Part shown: positions 11,881-23,594 of the stretch, piece by piece | How positions within the stretch are numbered: the first letter of the stretch is position 1 | Layout of the letters: every line of letters begins with the position of its first letter | NCBI GenBank assembly: GCA_949130495.1 | Contig: OX422223.1 | Span: 77,312,751 to 77,376,750 of the forward strand | Direction: 5' to 3' | DNA length: 64,000 nucleotides | Source of the DNA: Sambucus nigra | Lineage: Eukaryota; Streptophyta; Magnoliopsida; Dipsacales; Adoxaceae | Program-made: the position numbers and the translations under genes | Notes under the pieces: generated by a model | Told to the model about the DNA's origin: nothing | Database searches by the model: none | What the model saw: only the letters and a program-made list of their open reading frames with translations

Positions 11881-12690
11881 TTGTTATTAATTGCAGTTCC
11901 CCTTAACCTGTATTCGCAAGCTCGGTCCAATTCCAAATTTGATGGAACTAATTTTTCTGAATGGAATGAGCAAATTGAGTTCATCCTAGGGATTCTTGAC
12001 CTGGACATGACAATTATGTGTGATGAACCCGCTGCTATTACTGATGCCAGCAGCGAGGATGAAATTGTTATCCATGAAGCGTGGTCTCGATCCAATAGGT
12101 TGGCCCTTATGTTTATGTGAATGTGCGTTATTTCTATCATTAAGACCTACATACTTAAAACTACGAAAGAGAAAGAGTATTTGAACAACATTAAGGAACG
12201 CTTTCGCACTGCTGATAAATCCCTTACTGGGAAACTGATGGCTGACCTGACCACTATGAGGTTCGATGGCACTCAAACTATGAATGAGCACATTATAGAA
12301 ATGACCAATCTGGCTACTAGACTTAGAGTTTTGGGCATGACAGTGGATGAGTCTTTTCTCGTCCAATATATCTAAACTCCCTACTCCTGAGTATGGGCCT
12401 TTCCAAATCAATTATAAAACTATAAAAGATAAGTGGAATGTAAATGATTTGTAAAGCATGTTGGTACAGGAGGAAAGAAGGCTTAAGCAACAGAATGGCC
12501 ATGTGACTAAGGGACAGGTGGAAAATCTGGCAGTCAAAGGAGCTGGTTTTAAAAAGAAGTTTGGCAAGGGCATTAAGAAAGGTCATGGGCCATCTCATCA
12601 AGCTGAACCATCAACTGCTGTTGTGAATAAGGAAAAGAACGACAAGTGTCATTTCTATAAAAAGAAGGGCCATTTCCATAGGGATTGACA
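11881..12690 (+). pseudogene. copia gag, broken
   Basis: The frame contains FDGTNFSEWNEQIEF near 11,938 (the start of the copia gag-polypeptide domain), then LTGKLMADLTTMRFDG and MNEHIIEMTNLATRLR further on (12,220-12,340). These match the UBN2-type gag of plant copia elements. Stops at 12,118 and 12,373 and frameshifts after 12,380 break it. The CCHC zinc knuckle is still visible at about 12,647-12,690 (KCHFYKKKGHFHRD), but the second Cys is Tyr and the last Cys is lost, so nucleic acid binding would fail. Gag would form the capsid-like particle. Confidence 0.85.
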
Positions 12691-12759
12691 TAAACGAAAG
12701 GATTGGTTCGAGAAAAAGGGTAAGGTCTTTATTTATAATTGTCTCGAATCAAACCTTAT

Positions 12760-12960
12760 TAACGCTCCTTCTAACACTTGGTGGATTGATTCTGGTTCTA
12801 TGTGTCATGTTTCTAATTCGATGTAGGGCTTCACTTCGATCCGCAAAATAAATCCAAATGAGCATTTTCTCTACATGGGCAATAAAACGAAGGCTAAAAT
12901 AGAAGCTATTGGAGTCTTTCGCCTAATTTGAAGAACTGGATTTATTTTAGATTTGCAAGA
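12760..12960 (+). pseudogene. copia aspartic protease, broken
   Basis: The frame WWIDSGSMCHVSN (about 12,780-12,820) carries the protease active site D-S-G of the usual copia 'W.(I/L)DSGA..H(I/V)' motif, with Ala replaced by Ser. A stop follows within a few codons. The domain lies between the zinc knuckle and integrase, as expected. Confidence 0.75.
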
Positions 12961-13189
12961 AATGTTTTATGTTCCCACAGTTTCTAGGAATTTAATTTCT
13001 GTTTCCAAACTTTCTTTAGACGGTTTTGCGATTGAATTTAAGAACAATGGTTTTGGTTTGATTAAAAAATATAATAATGTTGGTTCTGGATTTTTATTAC
13101 ATGGTTTGTATCAATTGAATCTTGAAAAGAATTTTTCTGAAACCCTTGCGACCCTGCATCCTATTGTTGGTACAAAACGTACACTTAAT

Positions 13190-14130
13190 GATGAAAAATC
13201 TGCTTATTTTGGCATAAAAGATTAGGGCACATATCCAGGCTGAGAATTGAAAGGATCATTAAAGATGGAATACTCCATAACCTGGATTGTGCCAATTATG
13301 ATTTATGTGTGGATAGTATTAAAGGAAAATAGACCAAACATACAAAGAAAGGAGCCATATGAAGCACCCAACTACTTGAAATAATACATACAGATATATG
13401 GGGACCTTTTGATATTCCATCCATTGGTGGAGAAAAATACTTCATCACCTTTATAGATGATTTTTTACGTTATTGTATTTTGTACATGTTGCATGATAAA
13501 TCTCAATCTGTGAACGTCGTTGAAATATACATTAATGAGGTTGAGAGGCAATAGGAAAAAAGGTGAAAATTATTAGGTCTGATAGAGGTGGTGAATTTTA
13601 TGGTAGATATGATGAGTCAGGGAAACGCCCTGTCCCATTTGCTAAACTCCTTGAAAAATTAGGTATTTACGCCCAATACATAATTCCAGGATCACCTTGG
13701 TAGAATGGTGTAGCTGAAAGGTGTAATCGTACACTTATAGAAATGGTTAGAAGTATGATCAGTAGGACCCAATTGCCTACATTTTTGTGGACACGTGCAT
13801 TAAAGACCGCTGTACACATCTTAAATAGGGTTCCTAGTAAGTCATTTTCAAAAACCCCTTTTGAACTTTGGAAAGGATGGAAACCCGATTTAAGGTATTT
13901 ACGTGTGTGGGGCTGCCCAGCGGAAGCTAGAATCTATAACCCTCATAAAAAGAAATTGGATCCTAGGACATTATCTTGTCATTTTATCAGGTATCCAAAA
14001 AAATCAAAGGGATATAGATTCTACTGTCCAAATCATACAACTAGAATCATAGAAATTGAAAATACTAAATTCATTGAAGAAGGTGAAGTAAGTGGGAGTA
14101 TAAAAGAAATGGAGGTAATCATTCGATAAG
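13190..14130 (+). pseudogene. copia integrase, broken
   Basis: A zinc-binding region is recognisable at about 13,206-13,320 (FWHKRLGH, then paired Cys with the last replaced by Ser). The catalytic core keeps all three acidic residues of the D,D-35-E triad: HTDIWGPF (about 13,388), RSDRGGEF (about 13,577) and [11 protein letters not shown] (about 13,705). Downstream, 13,743-14,129 encodes the conserved [19 protein letters not shown] and [15 protein letters not shown] segments. Stops at about 13,331, 13,361, 13,552 and 13,702 and frameshifts prevent translation. It would have inserted the cDNA into host DNA. Confidence 0.9.
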
Positions 14131-14289
14131 TCAGGGTACAAATTCCTATACCCAGAGTTCATAACATAATCGTTGTTCCTAATGTAGTTGTTGAACTGGT
14201 CATTGACCCAATCAATAATAATGAGCAACAAGTGAATGATCAACCAACTGAATAACCACATAATGAGACTATAACCGATGAAACTTTTG

Positions 14290-15430
14290 AAACACCACAG
14301 GAAGTGCCATTAAGAAGATCTCAAAGAGAAAGGAGATTGGCAATTCCAGATGATTATGTGGTATACCTTGAAGAGACCGAATTTAACATAGGGAATATTA
14401 ATGATCCAGTTTCTTATGGAAAAAGCTGTAAATAGTGATGATTTTGATAAATGGATTGATGCCATGAATGAAGAAATAAAATATATGAATGACAATAAAG
14501 TTTGGGAGTTGGTCAAACTGCCAGAAGGACAAAAATGAGTTGGGTGCAAGTGGATCTTTAAGACCAAACTTGACTTAAAAGGAAATATCGAACGACATAA
14601 AGCTAGACTTGTTGCCAAAGGTTTTAATCAACAAGAAGGCATTGATTATAATGAGGCCTTCTCTCCAGTTTCAAATAAGGACTCATTAAGAATCATATTA
14701 GCGTTGGTGGTTCATTATGATTTGGAGTTGCACCAAATGGACGTAAAAATAGCTTTTCGAAATGGGAGTTTAGAAGAAGAAGTCTACATGGCACAACCAC
14801 AAGGCTTCATAAAAGAAGGAAAGAAAAACATGGTATTTATGCTAAAGAAGTCAATATATGATCTAAATCAAGCTTCTCGTCAATGGTACATTAAGTTCCA
14901 CGATACCATTACATCCTTTGGGTTTAAAAAAAATAATGTTGATCGGTGCATATACCTGAAGATCAATGGGAGTAAGTTTGTGTTTTTAGTACTATATGTT
15001 GATGACTTACTTATCGCCAGAAGTGATCTTGGTTTATTAAGTGCAACCAAGAAGTACCTTTCTAAAAACATTGAAATGAAAGATTTAGGTGAGGCATCCT
15101 TCGTGATCGGGATAGAAATATCTCGGGATTAATCACGAAGAATGTTAGGATTGTCTTAAAAAGATTACATTAACAAAGTTTTAGAAAGACTTAGCATGCA
15201 AAGTTGCAATCCCATTAATGTTCCACTTCAGAAAGGGGATAATTTCAGCTTAAGTCAATGCCCTAGAAGTGATTTAGAAAGGGAGCACATGAAAGGCATA
15301 CATTATGCTTCGCTCGTAGGGAGCTTGTTGTATGCACAAGTATGCACTAGACCGGATACCAGTTTTACCGTTCGGATGCTAGGAAGATGTCAAAGCAATC
15401 CGTGGATTCACCATTGGAAAGATGAGAAAA
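14290..15430 (+). pseudogene. copia reverse transcriptase, broken
   Basis: The domain starts near 14,440 (FDKWIDAMNEEI) and includes ERHKARLVAKGFNQQEG (about 14,590) and LHQMDVKIAFRNGSLEEEVYM (the family's usual 'DV.TAFL.G.L.EE'). The catalytic YVDD is at 14,995-15,006. The segment GEASFVIGIEI is followed by a stop at 15,130. A second frame (15,196-15,438) covers the thumb/connection region, for example HYASLVGSLLYAQVCTRPD. An in-frame stop at 14,536 and several further lesions make it inactive, although the catalytic YVDD itself is intact. Confidence 0.9.
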
Positions 15431-15431
15431 A

Positions 15432-15971
15432 GTGCTGAGGTACCAGCGAGGGACCAAGGATTACATGCTCATTTATCTAAAGACTGATCACCTCGAGGTG
15501 ATTGGTTATTCAGACTCAGATTTTTGTGGATGCCTTGACAGTAAGAAGAGCACTTCGGGTTATGTCTTCCTTATGGCAGGAGGATCCGTTTCATGGAAAA
15601 GTACTAAGCAAAGCGTCATTGCATCATCTATTATGGAGGCTGAATACGTAGCTTGCTTCGAAGCTACAAATCATGGATTATGGCTGTGAAACTTTATTTT
15701 AGGACTTAGAATTATGGGGTCAATATCTAAGCTGCTAAAAATATATTGTGATAATATTGTAGCAGTCTTCTTCTCGAAGAACGATAGGTATACTAAGGCT
15801 GCTAAGCATATTGAGATGAAATACCTATCAGTTAAAGAAAATGTTCAGAAACAAAGAGTGTCAAGTGATCACATTAGTACGCGTGATAACATAGAAGATC
15901 CTCCTACGAAAAAGGACTATCTCCAAAGACCATTATGGAACATGTCCAAGAGATGGGTCTCGATTAGTTAG
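15432..15971 (+). pseudogene. copia RNase H, broken by one stop and a shift
   Basis: VIGYSDSDFCGCLDSKKSTSGYVF (split over 15,500-15,570), SWKSTKQSVIASSIMEAEYVA (15,592-15,655) and the CDNIVAVFFSKN and KHIEMKYL segments (15,740-15,830) are the standard copia RNase H blocks. The acidic residues of YSDSDF and the Glu of MEAEY are kept. A stop near 15,688 splits the domain. It ends at about 15,971, about 350 bp before the polypurine tract. Confidence 0.9.
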
Positions 15972-16320
15972 ATTATGATTGCTATTTTGGCTTAGTTGTT
16001 TGACACTATTACTTGAATTCAATAAAAGTGTTTCTGATTTCTATTATTTCTGCCTTTTGTGAAGGCATGCATATAATTATGTATTATTGTTGACAGAAAT
16101 AGTCCTTATTCAAAAGGACATTATGAGGCCATTATGATACTCGATATTAAAGGTTAGCTGAATGAAACATTGATGTTGTGGTACATGGAAGGAACCATGC
16201 TCTTGAATAGCATGGAACCGTCATGACTCGCATCCGTGAATCATTTGATTTAGCAAATGACATTTATCATTGATTCTGCACCTTATGATACCTAATCTAA
16301 TTATACGAATTATTAAGACC

Positions 16321-16331
16321 AAGTGGGAGAC
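16321..16331 (+). promoter_or_regulatory. copia polypurine tract
   Basis: AAGTGGGAGAC lies immediately upstream of the 3' LTR and would prime plus-strand DNA synthesis. Confidence 0.85.
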
Positions 16332-16928
16332 TATTGAAAATTAATGTTAAGTGTCGAAATTAATTATTTAATTTCAATTTTATTAAATTCTGAATTTTCC
16401 ATTTTTGTGGTTTTAATAAATGTCAGATAATTAATTAGGAATGTGATAAATAAAGTTATTAAAAGATTTGGGTAAATCCTATCCGTTAGTCACGTGATGG
16501 TTACTGACATTAGTGGGAGACTTGAAAGTGTCCTACCTCTACTAGGATTTCAACCCTATTCCCCTTATAAATAGAGACCTCTATACCATCTACAGTCATC
16601 TCAATACACACTGTTTCTAAGGAGGGAGAGAAAATACGAAATTCTTATTATGCGTATTTTCTCATAAATATTCCGGGCACATAAGAGATCAATTTTGGGC
16701 TATTCTAGAAGGGATTCAAAAGAAGCTTTGACAAGAACATTTAAGTCATCTTATTCTAATTAATTGCGATGGACAAAGGTTAGTTTTGTTCATAGTTATA
16801 AAGAAATTACGAATTTGTGATTGCATGAAGATTAAACATCCTGGATTGATGACAAAACTGTTTTTCATGTCATGTAACATTATGGTTTTTATCCGGTATT
16901 ATGATTGCCAAAATAGTATTGATCAACA
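16332..16928 (+). repeat. copia 3' LTR
   Basis: 597 bp, aligned end to end with the 5' LTR with about 50 mismatches and no length change. Its first dinucleotide has mutated from TG to TA. It ends GATCAACA followed by TAAAC. Confidence 0.95.
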
Positions 16929-17109
16929 TAAACATCACGTTAAATATGCCAAAATACAACAATATTGATTACAATATAGAGATGTTTGCATTTTGACGAC
17001 ATTAGACTGAATCGTTTGAGAATGAGAGTGTGTTATTAATTAAGTTGGTAACCTTGTGATTCATGTAGATTTGTCCTTGCTAGAAACAGTTCATATATCG
17101 AATCAGGGT

Positions 17110-17700
17110 AGGCCACATGGGAAAAAAACTTAACATGGAGGAAAAAATTGATTCTTACATCAAACGCGACCCATGTACTTCGCAAACTACCAATTCCATT
17201 CATGACTTAGTTGTGTATGCTAAAAATTTCAACCCTTTCCTACAAAATATCAAAAAGGTTCATACCTTCAAATTTTACATGGTCCACGTACCTAAGTTCT
17301 TCTAGTCCTACATCGATTACACGATGAATGTCAAAATATGATGGAAATTGTGATAAATAAATATCATTATGGATGGTGTATTATGATGTGAGTACCACGG
17401 GGGATGGAAGCCCAGGAAATAACTTAGAAAAAATAATTTCTCATTTTTAGAGTAATTCCTTCTTAGGGTTTTCATGTTCCTAGCGTATAATTGTGTTTCG
17501 TCTTCTCTATTGAATGTACTATGTATGTCATTTGTTCCGTTTCACACCGCTTTGAGTAAACCCACAACCAATGTCATAACCACTCTAAATATAGTTAATG
17601 TGCACTATGTTAACATGAATCTAAAGGAAAAATCCCTTATCCCCCTGATAGTTTGGGAACAAGTATTGCATAATTTGATCCAAGTATAAAGTATTATATT
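17110..17700 (+). pseudogene. MULE-type OTU-like cysteine protease fragment (tentative)
   Basis: Three successive plus-strand pieces look like the OTU domain carried by some plant MULE transposons. HVPKFF and YIDYTMN occur near 17,285-17,325. YDGNCDK (17,337-17,357) resembles the catalytic D-G-x-C motif. A frame at 17,474-17,689 contains AYNCVSSSLLNVLCMSFVP and then VHYVNMNLKEKSLIPLIVWEQ, like the OTU 'NHFV.V.LK...P.P......W' segment. The residue after DGNC is altered and stops separate the pieces, so it cannot work. No terminal inverted repeats were found. The assignment rests on motif resemblance only. Confidence 0.4.
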
Positions 17701-18280
17701 ACAAACAAACATTACGACAAGATATAAGTTAATATACATTTATGATAATGAGGAAGATTGTGCGGTCATCGGAATGGACTATCATTATAGTGTGGGTCCA
17801 TTTTTTGTTACATATGGTACGTTTTAGATCCAATATTTGTTTTCTAATACTTGTATTTTTGGTGAAGGGTTGTCAATGTAAATGACTACACATGTAAATA
17901 GTTATCAATGATATAGAATGAAAAAGTTTTAGTTTAATTAAGTTTTTTATGTTGATATTTGTACAAATTCTTGTTCTTCAATAATTTAAATAGTGTTGTA
18001 TGGATTCTACATTATTGAATGAATCCGACTAGATTAATATAATATATGAGTTACATTTAAAGACATTAAATTTTACATTATTTACTAAATTAGGTTTTTC
18101 AAATGTACTGAGTAATAATATAAAAATAATGAGTTCAAGTGATTCGACAATCACTTACCAAAACAAACAAATAAGCTTGGTTATTTCTTATTGAGTTATT
18201 CATAGCACCACAATTATATTATAAAATTTATTCCGAACACCACATGAGAGTAATACTGTCCTCGAGCCTCGGTGTGATGG
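17701..18280. other. AT-rich DNA without recognisable genes
   Basis: No domain, LTR or repeat is recognised between the OTU-like fragment and the hAT transposase relic. It is probably transposon-derived filler belonging to the MULE or hAT insertions. Confidence 0.4.
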
Positions 18281-18289
18281 AAGAATATG

Positions 18290-18535
18290 AAGATTCACTA
18301 TTTAAACTTTTATATGTAGTATACAACTTAAACAAAGCAGTGAAAACTTTGTATATGTAACTTTCTGCCAAAGAATCGTAAATCTAACGATTAGCATAGT
18401 GAACAAACTCCATTTTGTACCAAGGGTCCAACACCAGTCCAAATGTTAACACCAAACTACAAACCATGTGTCATTAGTGAGGCTAACTCTAGGTGAAAGA
18501 CTTTTAACTCTAAATGAAATAATTCCAGTGCTCTT
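18290..18535 (-). pseudogene. hAT transposase relic, downstream part
   Basis: On the minus strand, RVSLTNDTWFVVW (about 18,500-18,460) matches the hAT 'R.S(L/I)T.D.W' block. After a frame change, GLVLDPWYKMEFVHYA and SYIYKVFTALFKLY (about 18,430-18,320) match the 'LDPR.K..(Y/F)' and following helix of RICESLEEPER-type hAT transposases. In intact proteins several hundred residues lie between these blocks, so this copy has an internal deletion. Its upstream part continues at 37,121 on the far side of the gypsy element, which inserted at CTCTT. Confidence 0.7.
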
Positions 18536-19396
18536 TGATGATGCTGGAAACAGCACCACCAGGTAAGGTGTTGACAAGCTCAAGCTAGTGATAACAATGA
18601 AAGCACTAGAGTGAATATATATAGTAGAATGAGATGAGGAGAAGAGGGGAGACATAAGTATATAAGTGGTTCAGCCAATCTGGCCTACGTCTACTGTGAG
18701 TGTGTGAGTAACTTCACTAGATGAAGGCACTAATGGCCATATGTACAATCTCTCAAGCTTTCTCTCTCTACTATGCAAACCAACAGAGTTTCAACTAGGG
18801 CTGCAAATTATGATCCTTTACAAGGTAGAGGAAAACCTCTATATATAGTGCTTGGGGTGTGTAATGTACCCCCCAATCATACAATGAGAACGTGTATGAG
18901 GATCAAACCAGTGTGATGATCACACCTAGCTGATCTTATATAGATAATGATGACCATAATATTCCCTCATGTGAGGGCAATGATTTAGTTATAATTGATT
19001 TGTCCACATGTTCCAACTTTATATGTGCTTGAATAGGCTCAGATTTGTGTCCTTGACTGATGTAACTTTGGCGTAGATGAGTACAAGGTTGACGTCTGAT
19101 GTTGTTGCTTTGTCTTGTCGATAACCACGATGACATCGGCAACGTGGGCTGGCTGAAGTTAGGTATGAGGTAGCTATAACGTCGGCTGAGGTTGATGATG
19201 ATGATGTTAGAAATTGCTTGAGACCATGAGACTTTACTGACCTCGGCTGATGGCCAGTCGAGGTTGGTGAATAAGGGGCCGACCTTATAAAAGATAACCT
19301 TACTCATGGTTGTCATAAACTTCTTATTAACTCGACTACGAGACATGAGGCCGAGGTTATTTACCCTCAGTATGAGGATGAACTTTAGGCATATCA
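18536..19396 (-). repeat. gypsy (Tat) 3' LTR
   Basis: 861 bp, TGATGATGC...GCATATCA on the plus strand, so TGATATGCC...GCATCATCA in element orientation. It matches the split 5' LTR throughout, with frequent substitutions and indels. Purine-rich DNA (minus strand, about 19,397-19,425) adjoins it and could be the polypurine tract. Confidence 0.9.
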
Positions 19397-19599
19397 ATCA
19401 CCACCTAGCCCTCAGTATCCTATGTAAGTGGGGGATTAAGGGGTATGCTAGGCCGATGCTCAGTTTTTTTTAGTGCCTTGGAGTGTGAAATGGTTCCTTA
19501 ACACATGTTACTCACTGAAGTGACTAACGTATTCCCCAAGGTGGTGATAATTCTGAATGCGCCTTTTTGGTTTTCTAGGGTAATGATGGTGTGTTGGAA

Positions 19600-22426
19600 T
19601 TTGTGCCCCATCATTGAGAAGGTTTAAAACCTTCTTCTCTTTCCTCATTCTCTTTTCTTCTCCCGCCTAAGCTTTTTCTACAACTATTATTTCCTTCAAA
19701 CCTCCATTGTTCGTTGCGATTGAAGGTTCTTTGACTCTTAAGTATCTTCCTTCTTTCATTGCAGTCAGTCAGGTATCACTCTCCTTCTCTCTCTTCATTT
19801 GTTAACTTTCATTTTCAGGTTTAAGCTTTTTTGATGACTTTTTATTTTTCGACGAGGGTTTCTTCCACTGTTAGGTGGTTATAGGGGTAGGATAGGAGTC
19901 GTTGGGTGGCGCTAGGGCCATTCCAGGTTGCTCTGAGGTTGCTTTAGCCACAATTAACCCCCTTTTAAGCTTCCGCTAAACCTTCGGTCACCTTCTCTGG
20001 CGACCTGCCCTTGAGTGTTCTTGGTGTTCTTCATTTGAGACCTTTCAACTTCCACCCTTTTGATTTTTAATTTAGGTTATTTTAAGTTGTGTACTTGTTT
20101 GTGGTTTGAGTCCTTCCTTTAAGCTTAATGTCATCTCACTTATGCTCAGACCCTTGTATTAATTTATATAAGAGTTCCCATCTCTTAGTGAGAAGACCTT
20201 TGAGAAGATTAGGCAGATAGAGATAGCCCAAGAGGAAGCTCGTAGGTTTGGGGCATTTCCCCTAAGACCAGTCTTTCCTCCACCTTTGAAGGTTATATAC
20301 CCTGAGCCTGCAGAGGTCCTTGAGGATCCTATACCAATGTCTGAGTCCTCTACCTCAGACCCTATGTCAACGTCTAAAGCAGGTGAATCTGTAGACTCTT
20401 TTCAAGAGGTTGTGGATTATTCTCCTAGGCAAAGTGAGGTTTCTGAGGAATCCTAGGTTTCTGATCGTACCTCGTCCTACCAAGGAGCTAGCACTTCGCA
20501 TTGAACTTCCTCTGCTGAAATCATAAGTCATAGTGTGGAAATTCCCCCCATTATTGATGCCATTCCTCTGTCGACTACCATCGGGTTGAGTTTTCCAAGA
20601 GGTTTCTTGGTGGTGCCCCTACAACTACCCAGGCCGATGTTGCTGGGGATGGTGATAATGGTGAGGAGAGTGAACTCGATACATCGGAGGTGGCCGAGTA
20701 TGAGAGTACCCTTAATGAGTACGACCTTCTTACTTTCATACACCTTATTCTATAAATTCTTCAATTATCCTTAGGAAACCTCTCAAGGATGAGAGGGCCT
20801 TCGATGGCGGAGATGGGGAAATATATGTTTATGAGCAGATGTTTAAGTTGGTCTTTCATCTTCCTATTCACCCAAACATCAGATCTATACTCTCCCATAT
20901 AAATCTCGCCCCTTCCCAACTATCCCCTAATGCCTGGAGGGTAATAATTGGGGTCATTATCCTTTGAAGGATTGTCCACCACTCAGACCTTCCAGTTAGA
21001 GTTTTCACTGGTTATTATGTTCCCTCATCTGCCAAAAACTACCCCAGTTATTACCACTTCTTAGCCAGATAATTAGACAAGAAAATGCTCTTGGTTACCC
21101 AAACAAAGAATCATAATTAGAAACCTCGGTATTTCTTTATTTTTGGGGTATGGGAATTTGGTTTAGATGAGGCTTCTGAAATGTCGGTTCCAAGGACCCC
21201 TATGAAATGGGGGAATGTCTCCCTTGCTGCCAAAGCCGACCCTGGACTTAGCTAGGAAAATTATAAAAGCATTGAAGGCCTTCACAGTCAGGGCGAGAAG
21301 GGTCGTCTTGTTAAATATGAACATCTGATGACCACATACTACCTTTCTCAAACGGGTTTAAGGGGTGGTCCCTTGGAAGAGCTTCGTAGGTCTTAATTTT
21401 TCTTACCCAAGTTATAACTCTTATGTTTTATATCTTTGACTGACTAACTCAGAGACTTGTCTTTTGCAGAGTGCCCAGCAGGCATATCAGATGAGTTTTG
21501 GGAAATGTATGTTCCTTGTCTTGTGAAGCTCATGGAAAAAAGGGGTGGAAAAAATGTACCCCCAACTACCACCAAGAAAAATGTTGGCACCTCCAGGGGC
21601 AATACTAATAAAAAGAGGAGGTCCATGGTTTTCCCGGACAATACGAGGCTGGGTAAGACTCGGGCCAGGGATCGTGCCATACGCATTTCGACAGACGATG
21701 CCCTAGTTGCTCGTCTTTCTCAACTTAAAATCAGTGATAGCTTGATCGGGCACAGTCTGAAGGTTGTCGATGCTATTGGCAAAATAATGACTGAGAAAGA
21801 CAAGCATTTTCTATGCTCATTGGATGTCCTTCCATTGGCCGAGTTTTCTCTCCACAAGTCAATCCAGGTACCAGTTTTTTGCTCATTTTCTCTCATAAGT
21901 GTAACATCATCTTTTTAGAAATTATATCTCATATGTTCATACGTATGATCTCCTTCTGCAGGGTGTCTTGTCCTTCTATCATCTTGTTGATTGGACTTTA
22001 CAGAAGCTTTTTCCTATAGGCAAGGGTAAGGAAGCTGAGAAGGTTAAATCCTCTCTGAATGTAGAGGTTGAAAGGTTGAAGTGAGTCATCAAGGAGAAGG
22101 ATAACAACATGTCTCAGCTCAAGAATAATCATGACAAAGTTCTAAAGGCCAAAGATGAGGTTCTTTAGTCTAAGGTTGATGCTTCAGTTAAGGATGCCTT
22201 GGAAGATGCTGCTGAGAAGGCCATCAAAGACTACAAGGTCTCAGATGAATTTGTCAGCTTCGTCTTTGAATAACTAGAGAGGGGTATCAAAGCAACTGGT
22301 ATGTTGGCAGCCATGAAAGGGGGTATGTCTAGGACCTTGACTGCCTCAGACTTAGTTAGTCTCGGCTTTGGAGACCCTCGGTTAGCTCAAGCCTTGAAGG
22401 AAGTTGAAGAGGATGATGAACCCTGA
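19600..22426 (+). pseudogene. Antisense accessory gene of the Tat element (putative gypsy-type transposon protein, Transposase_28-like)
   Basis: This gene runs opposite to gag-pol. A CT-rich leader (about 19,620-19,800) is followed by acidic coding sequence from about 20,200. The central part (20,780-21,060) reads YVYEQMFKLVFHLPIHP, then LAPSQLSPNAWRVIIG. That resembles the 'F..G..LPLHP....L...G.APSQL.PN.WR' block of plant 'putative gypsy-type transposon' proteins. Exon 21,470-21,867 is Lys/Arg-rich. The last exon (21,962-22,426) is coiled-coil-like and ends DLVSLGFGDPRLAQALKEVE before TGA at 22,424. Three introns fit: about 20,713-20,774, about 21,390-21,469 and 21,868-21,961, the last preserving phase exactly. 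In-frame stops show it is dead. Function is unknown in the family. Confidence 0.7.
21868..21961 (+). other. Intron in the antisense accessory gene
   Basis: Donor CAG|GTACC and acceptor TTCTGCAG|GG bound 94 bp of T-rich DNA. Joining the exons keeps the reading frame (Ser-Ile-Gln then Gly-Val-Leu-Ser). The intron has correct polarity only on the plus strand, so transcription runs opposite to gag-pol. Confidence 0.65.
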
Positions 22427-22539
22427 TGAAGGATCTTGATACTCTATTTTGTAACTCTGGCCCCTTTTTATGATAATCAAGAGTTCAAATTCTTTAGATT
22501 CTATTGCTTCATACAATGTTTTGTTTCAAATTCATATGT

Positions 22540-23490
22540 TGGTGTTGCCCTATAATTGCATGTTTTACCTCTTATTTTCACCAATCTAATGTTGTTTGAG
22601 GTCTGAGGTCACCAAATTATGATGTTTTACCTCTTAAATTTTTACCAAATTGATGGCATTAAGGGTCTAAGGTCACCATATTATGATGTATCACCTCACA
22701 TTTTACCAAATTAATGGTTTAAAGGGTCCGAGGTCACCATGTTATGATGCTTCACCTCACATTTCACCAAATTAATGGTTTAAAGGGTCCGAGGTCACCA
22801 TATTATGATGTATTGCCTCATAATTCACCAAAATGATGATGTTAAAGGTCTGAGGTCACCAAATTATGATGTTTCACCTCACATTTCATCGAATTAATAG
22901 TTTAAAGGGTCTGAGGTCACCATATTATGATATTTTACCTTTTAAATTTTTACCAAGTTGATGGCATTAAGAGTCTGAGGTCACCATATTAATGATGTTT
23001 CACCTCATAATTCACCAAATTAATGATGTCAAAGGTGTGAGGTCACCAAATTATGATGTTTTACCTCACATTTCACCAATTAATGGTTAATGGGTGTGAG
23101 GTCACCATATTATGATATTTTACCTCATAATTCACCAAATTTATGATGTCAAAGGTCAGAGGTCACCAAATTATGATGTTTCACCTCACATTTCACCGAA
23201 TTAATGGTTTAAGGGGTCTGAGGTCACCATATTATGATGCTTTACGTCTTAATTTTTTTCCAAATTGATGGGATTAAATGTCGTAGGTCACCATATTAAT
23301 GATGTCAAAGGTCCGAGGTCAACGAATGATGATGTTTTACCTCATAATTCACCAAATTAATGATGTTAAAGGTCTGAGGTCACCAAATTATGATGTTTCA
23401 CCTCATATTTCACCAAATTAATGGTTTAAAGGGTCTGAGATCACCATATTATGATGTTTCACCTGACTTTTCACCAAATTAATGATGTTT
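22540..23490. repeat. Tandem array of ~61-bp units in the Tat element 3' region
   Basis: About 15 diverged head-to-tail units recur every 60-63 bp. Each holds (T/G)GAGGTCACCA, then (A/T)ATTATGATGTTTCACCTC, then TTCACCAAATTAATG. Units differ by several substitutions and small indels, and one near 23,290 is shortened. The array lies exactly between the stop of the plus-strand accessory gene (22,426) and the end of integrase (23,595). Tandem arrays at this place are known in Tat/Ogre elements and can seed satellites. Confidence 0.95.
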
Positions 23491-23594
23491 AAACATAATG
23501 TAACAAAGTATTAGCACAACATTGCTATATTTTCATTCATATCCTTTGTATAAACTGGTACATGTATTATAAAAAGATAAGAACAACTTTAACA

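Larger units (their letters stand above)
9923..16928 (+). mobile_element. Ty1/copia LTR retrotransposon, full length but inactive
   Basis: Two direct 597-bp LTRs (9,923-10,519 and 16,332-16,928) bound a 5.8-kb interior, and the whole is flanked by the 5-bp duplication TAAAC (9,918-9,922 and 16,929-16,933). A tRNA-Met-type primer site follows the left LTR and a polypurine tract precedes the right one. The domain order gag, protease, integrase, reverse transcriptase, RNase H is that of Ty1/copia. I count roughly 50 differences between the LTRs (about 8%), and the coding region carries many stops and frameshifts, so the copy is old and dead. The gag start FDGTNFSEW and overall layout resemble Tork/Tnt1-like elements, but I cannot assign a lineage firmly. 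Confidence 0.95.

Noticed and set aside
18446..18655. A 69-residue minus-strand frame as one gene
   Set aside because: It crosses the junction at 18,536. The first part is gypsy LTR and only the rest is the hAT relic.
21163..21686. Minus-strand frames at 21,163-21,351 and 21,444-21,686
   Set aside because: They are shadows of the plus-strand accessory gene, which has splice signals and family-like blocks on the plus strand.
22540..23490. Regularly spaced repeats resembling a CRISPR array
   Set aside because: The whole ~61-bp unit repeats head to tail, including the 'spacers', with gradual divergence, and it lies inside a plant gypsy element. It is a tandem array.
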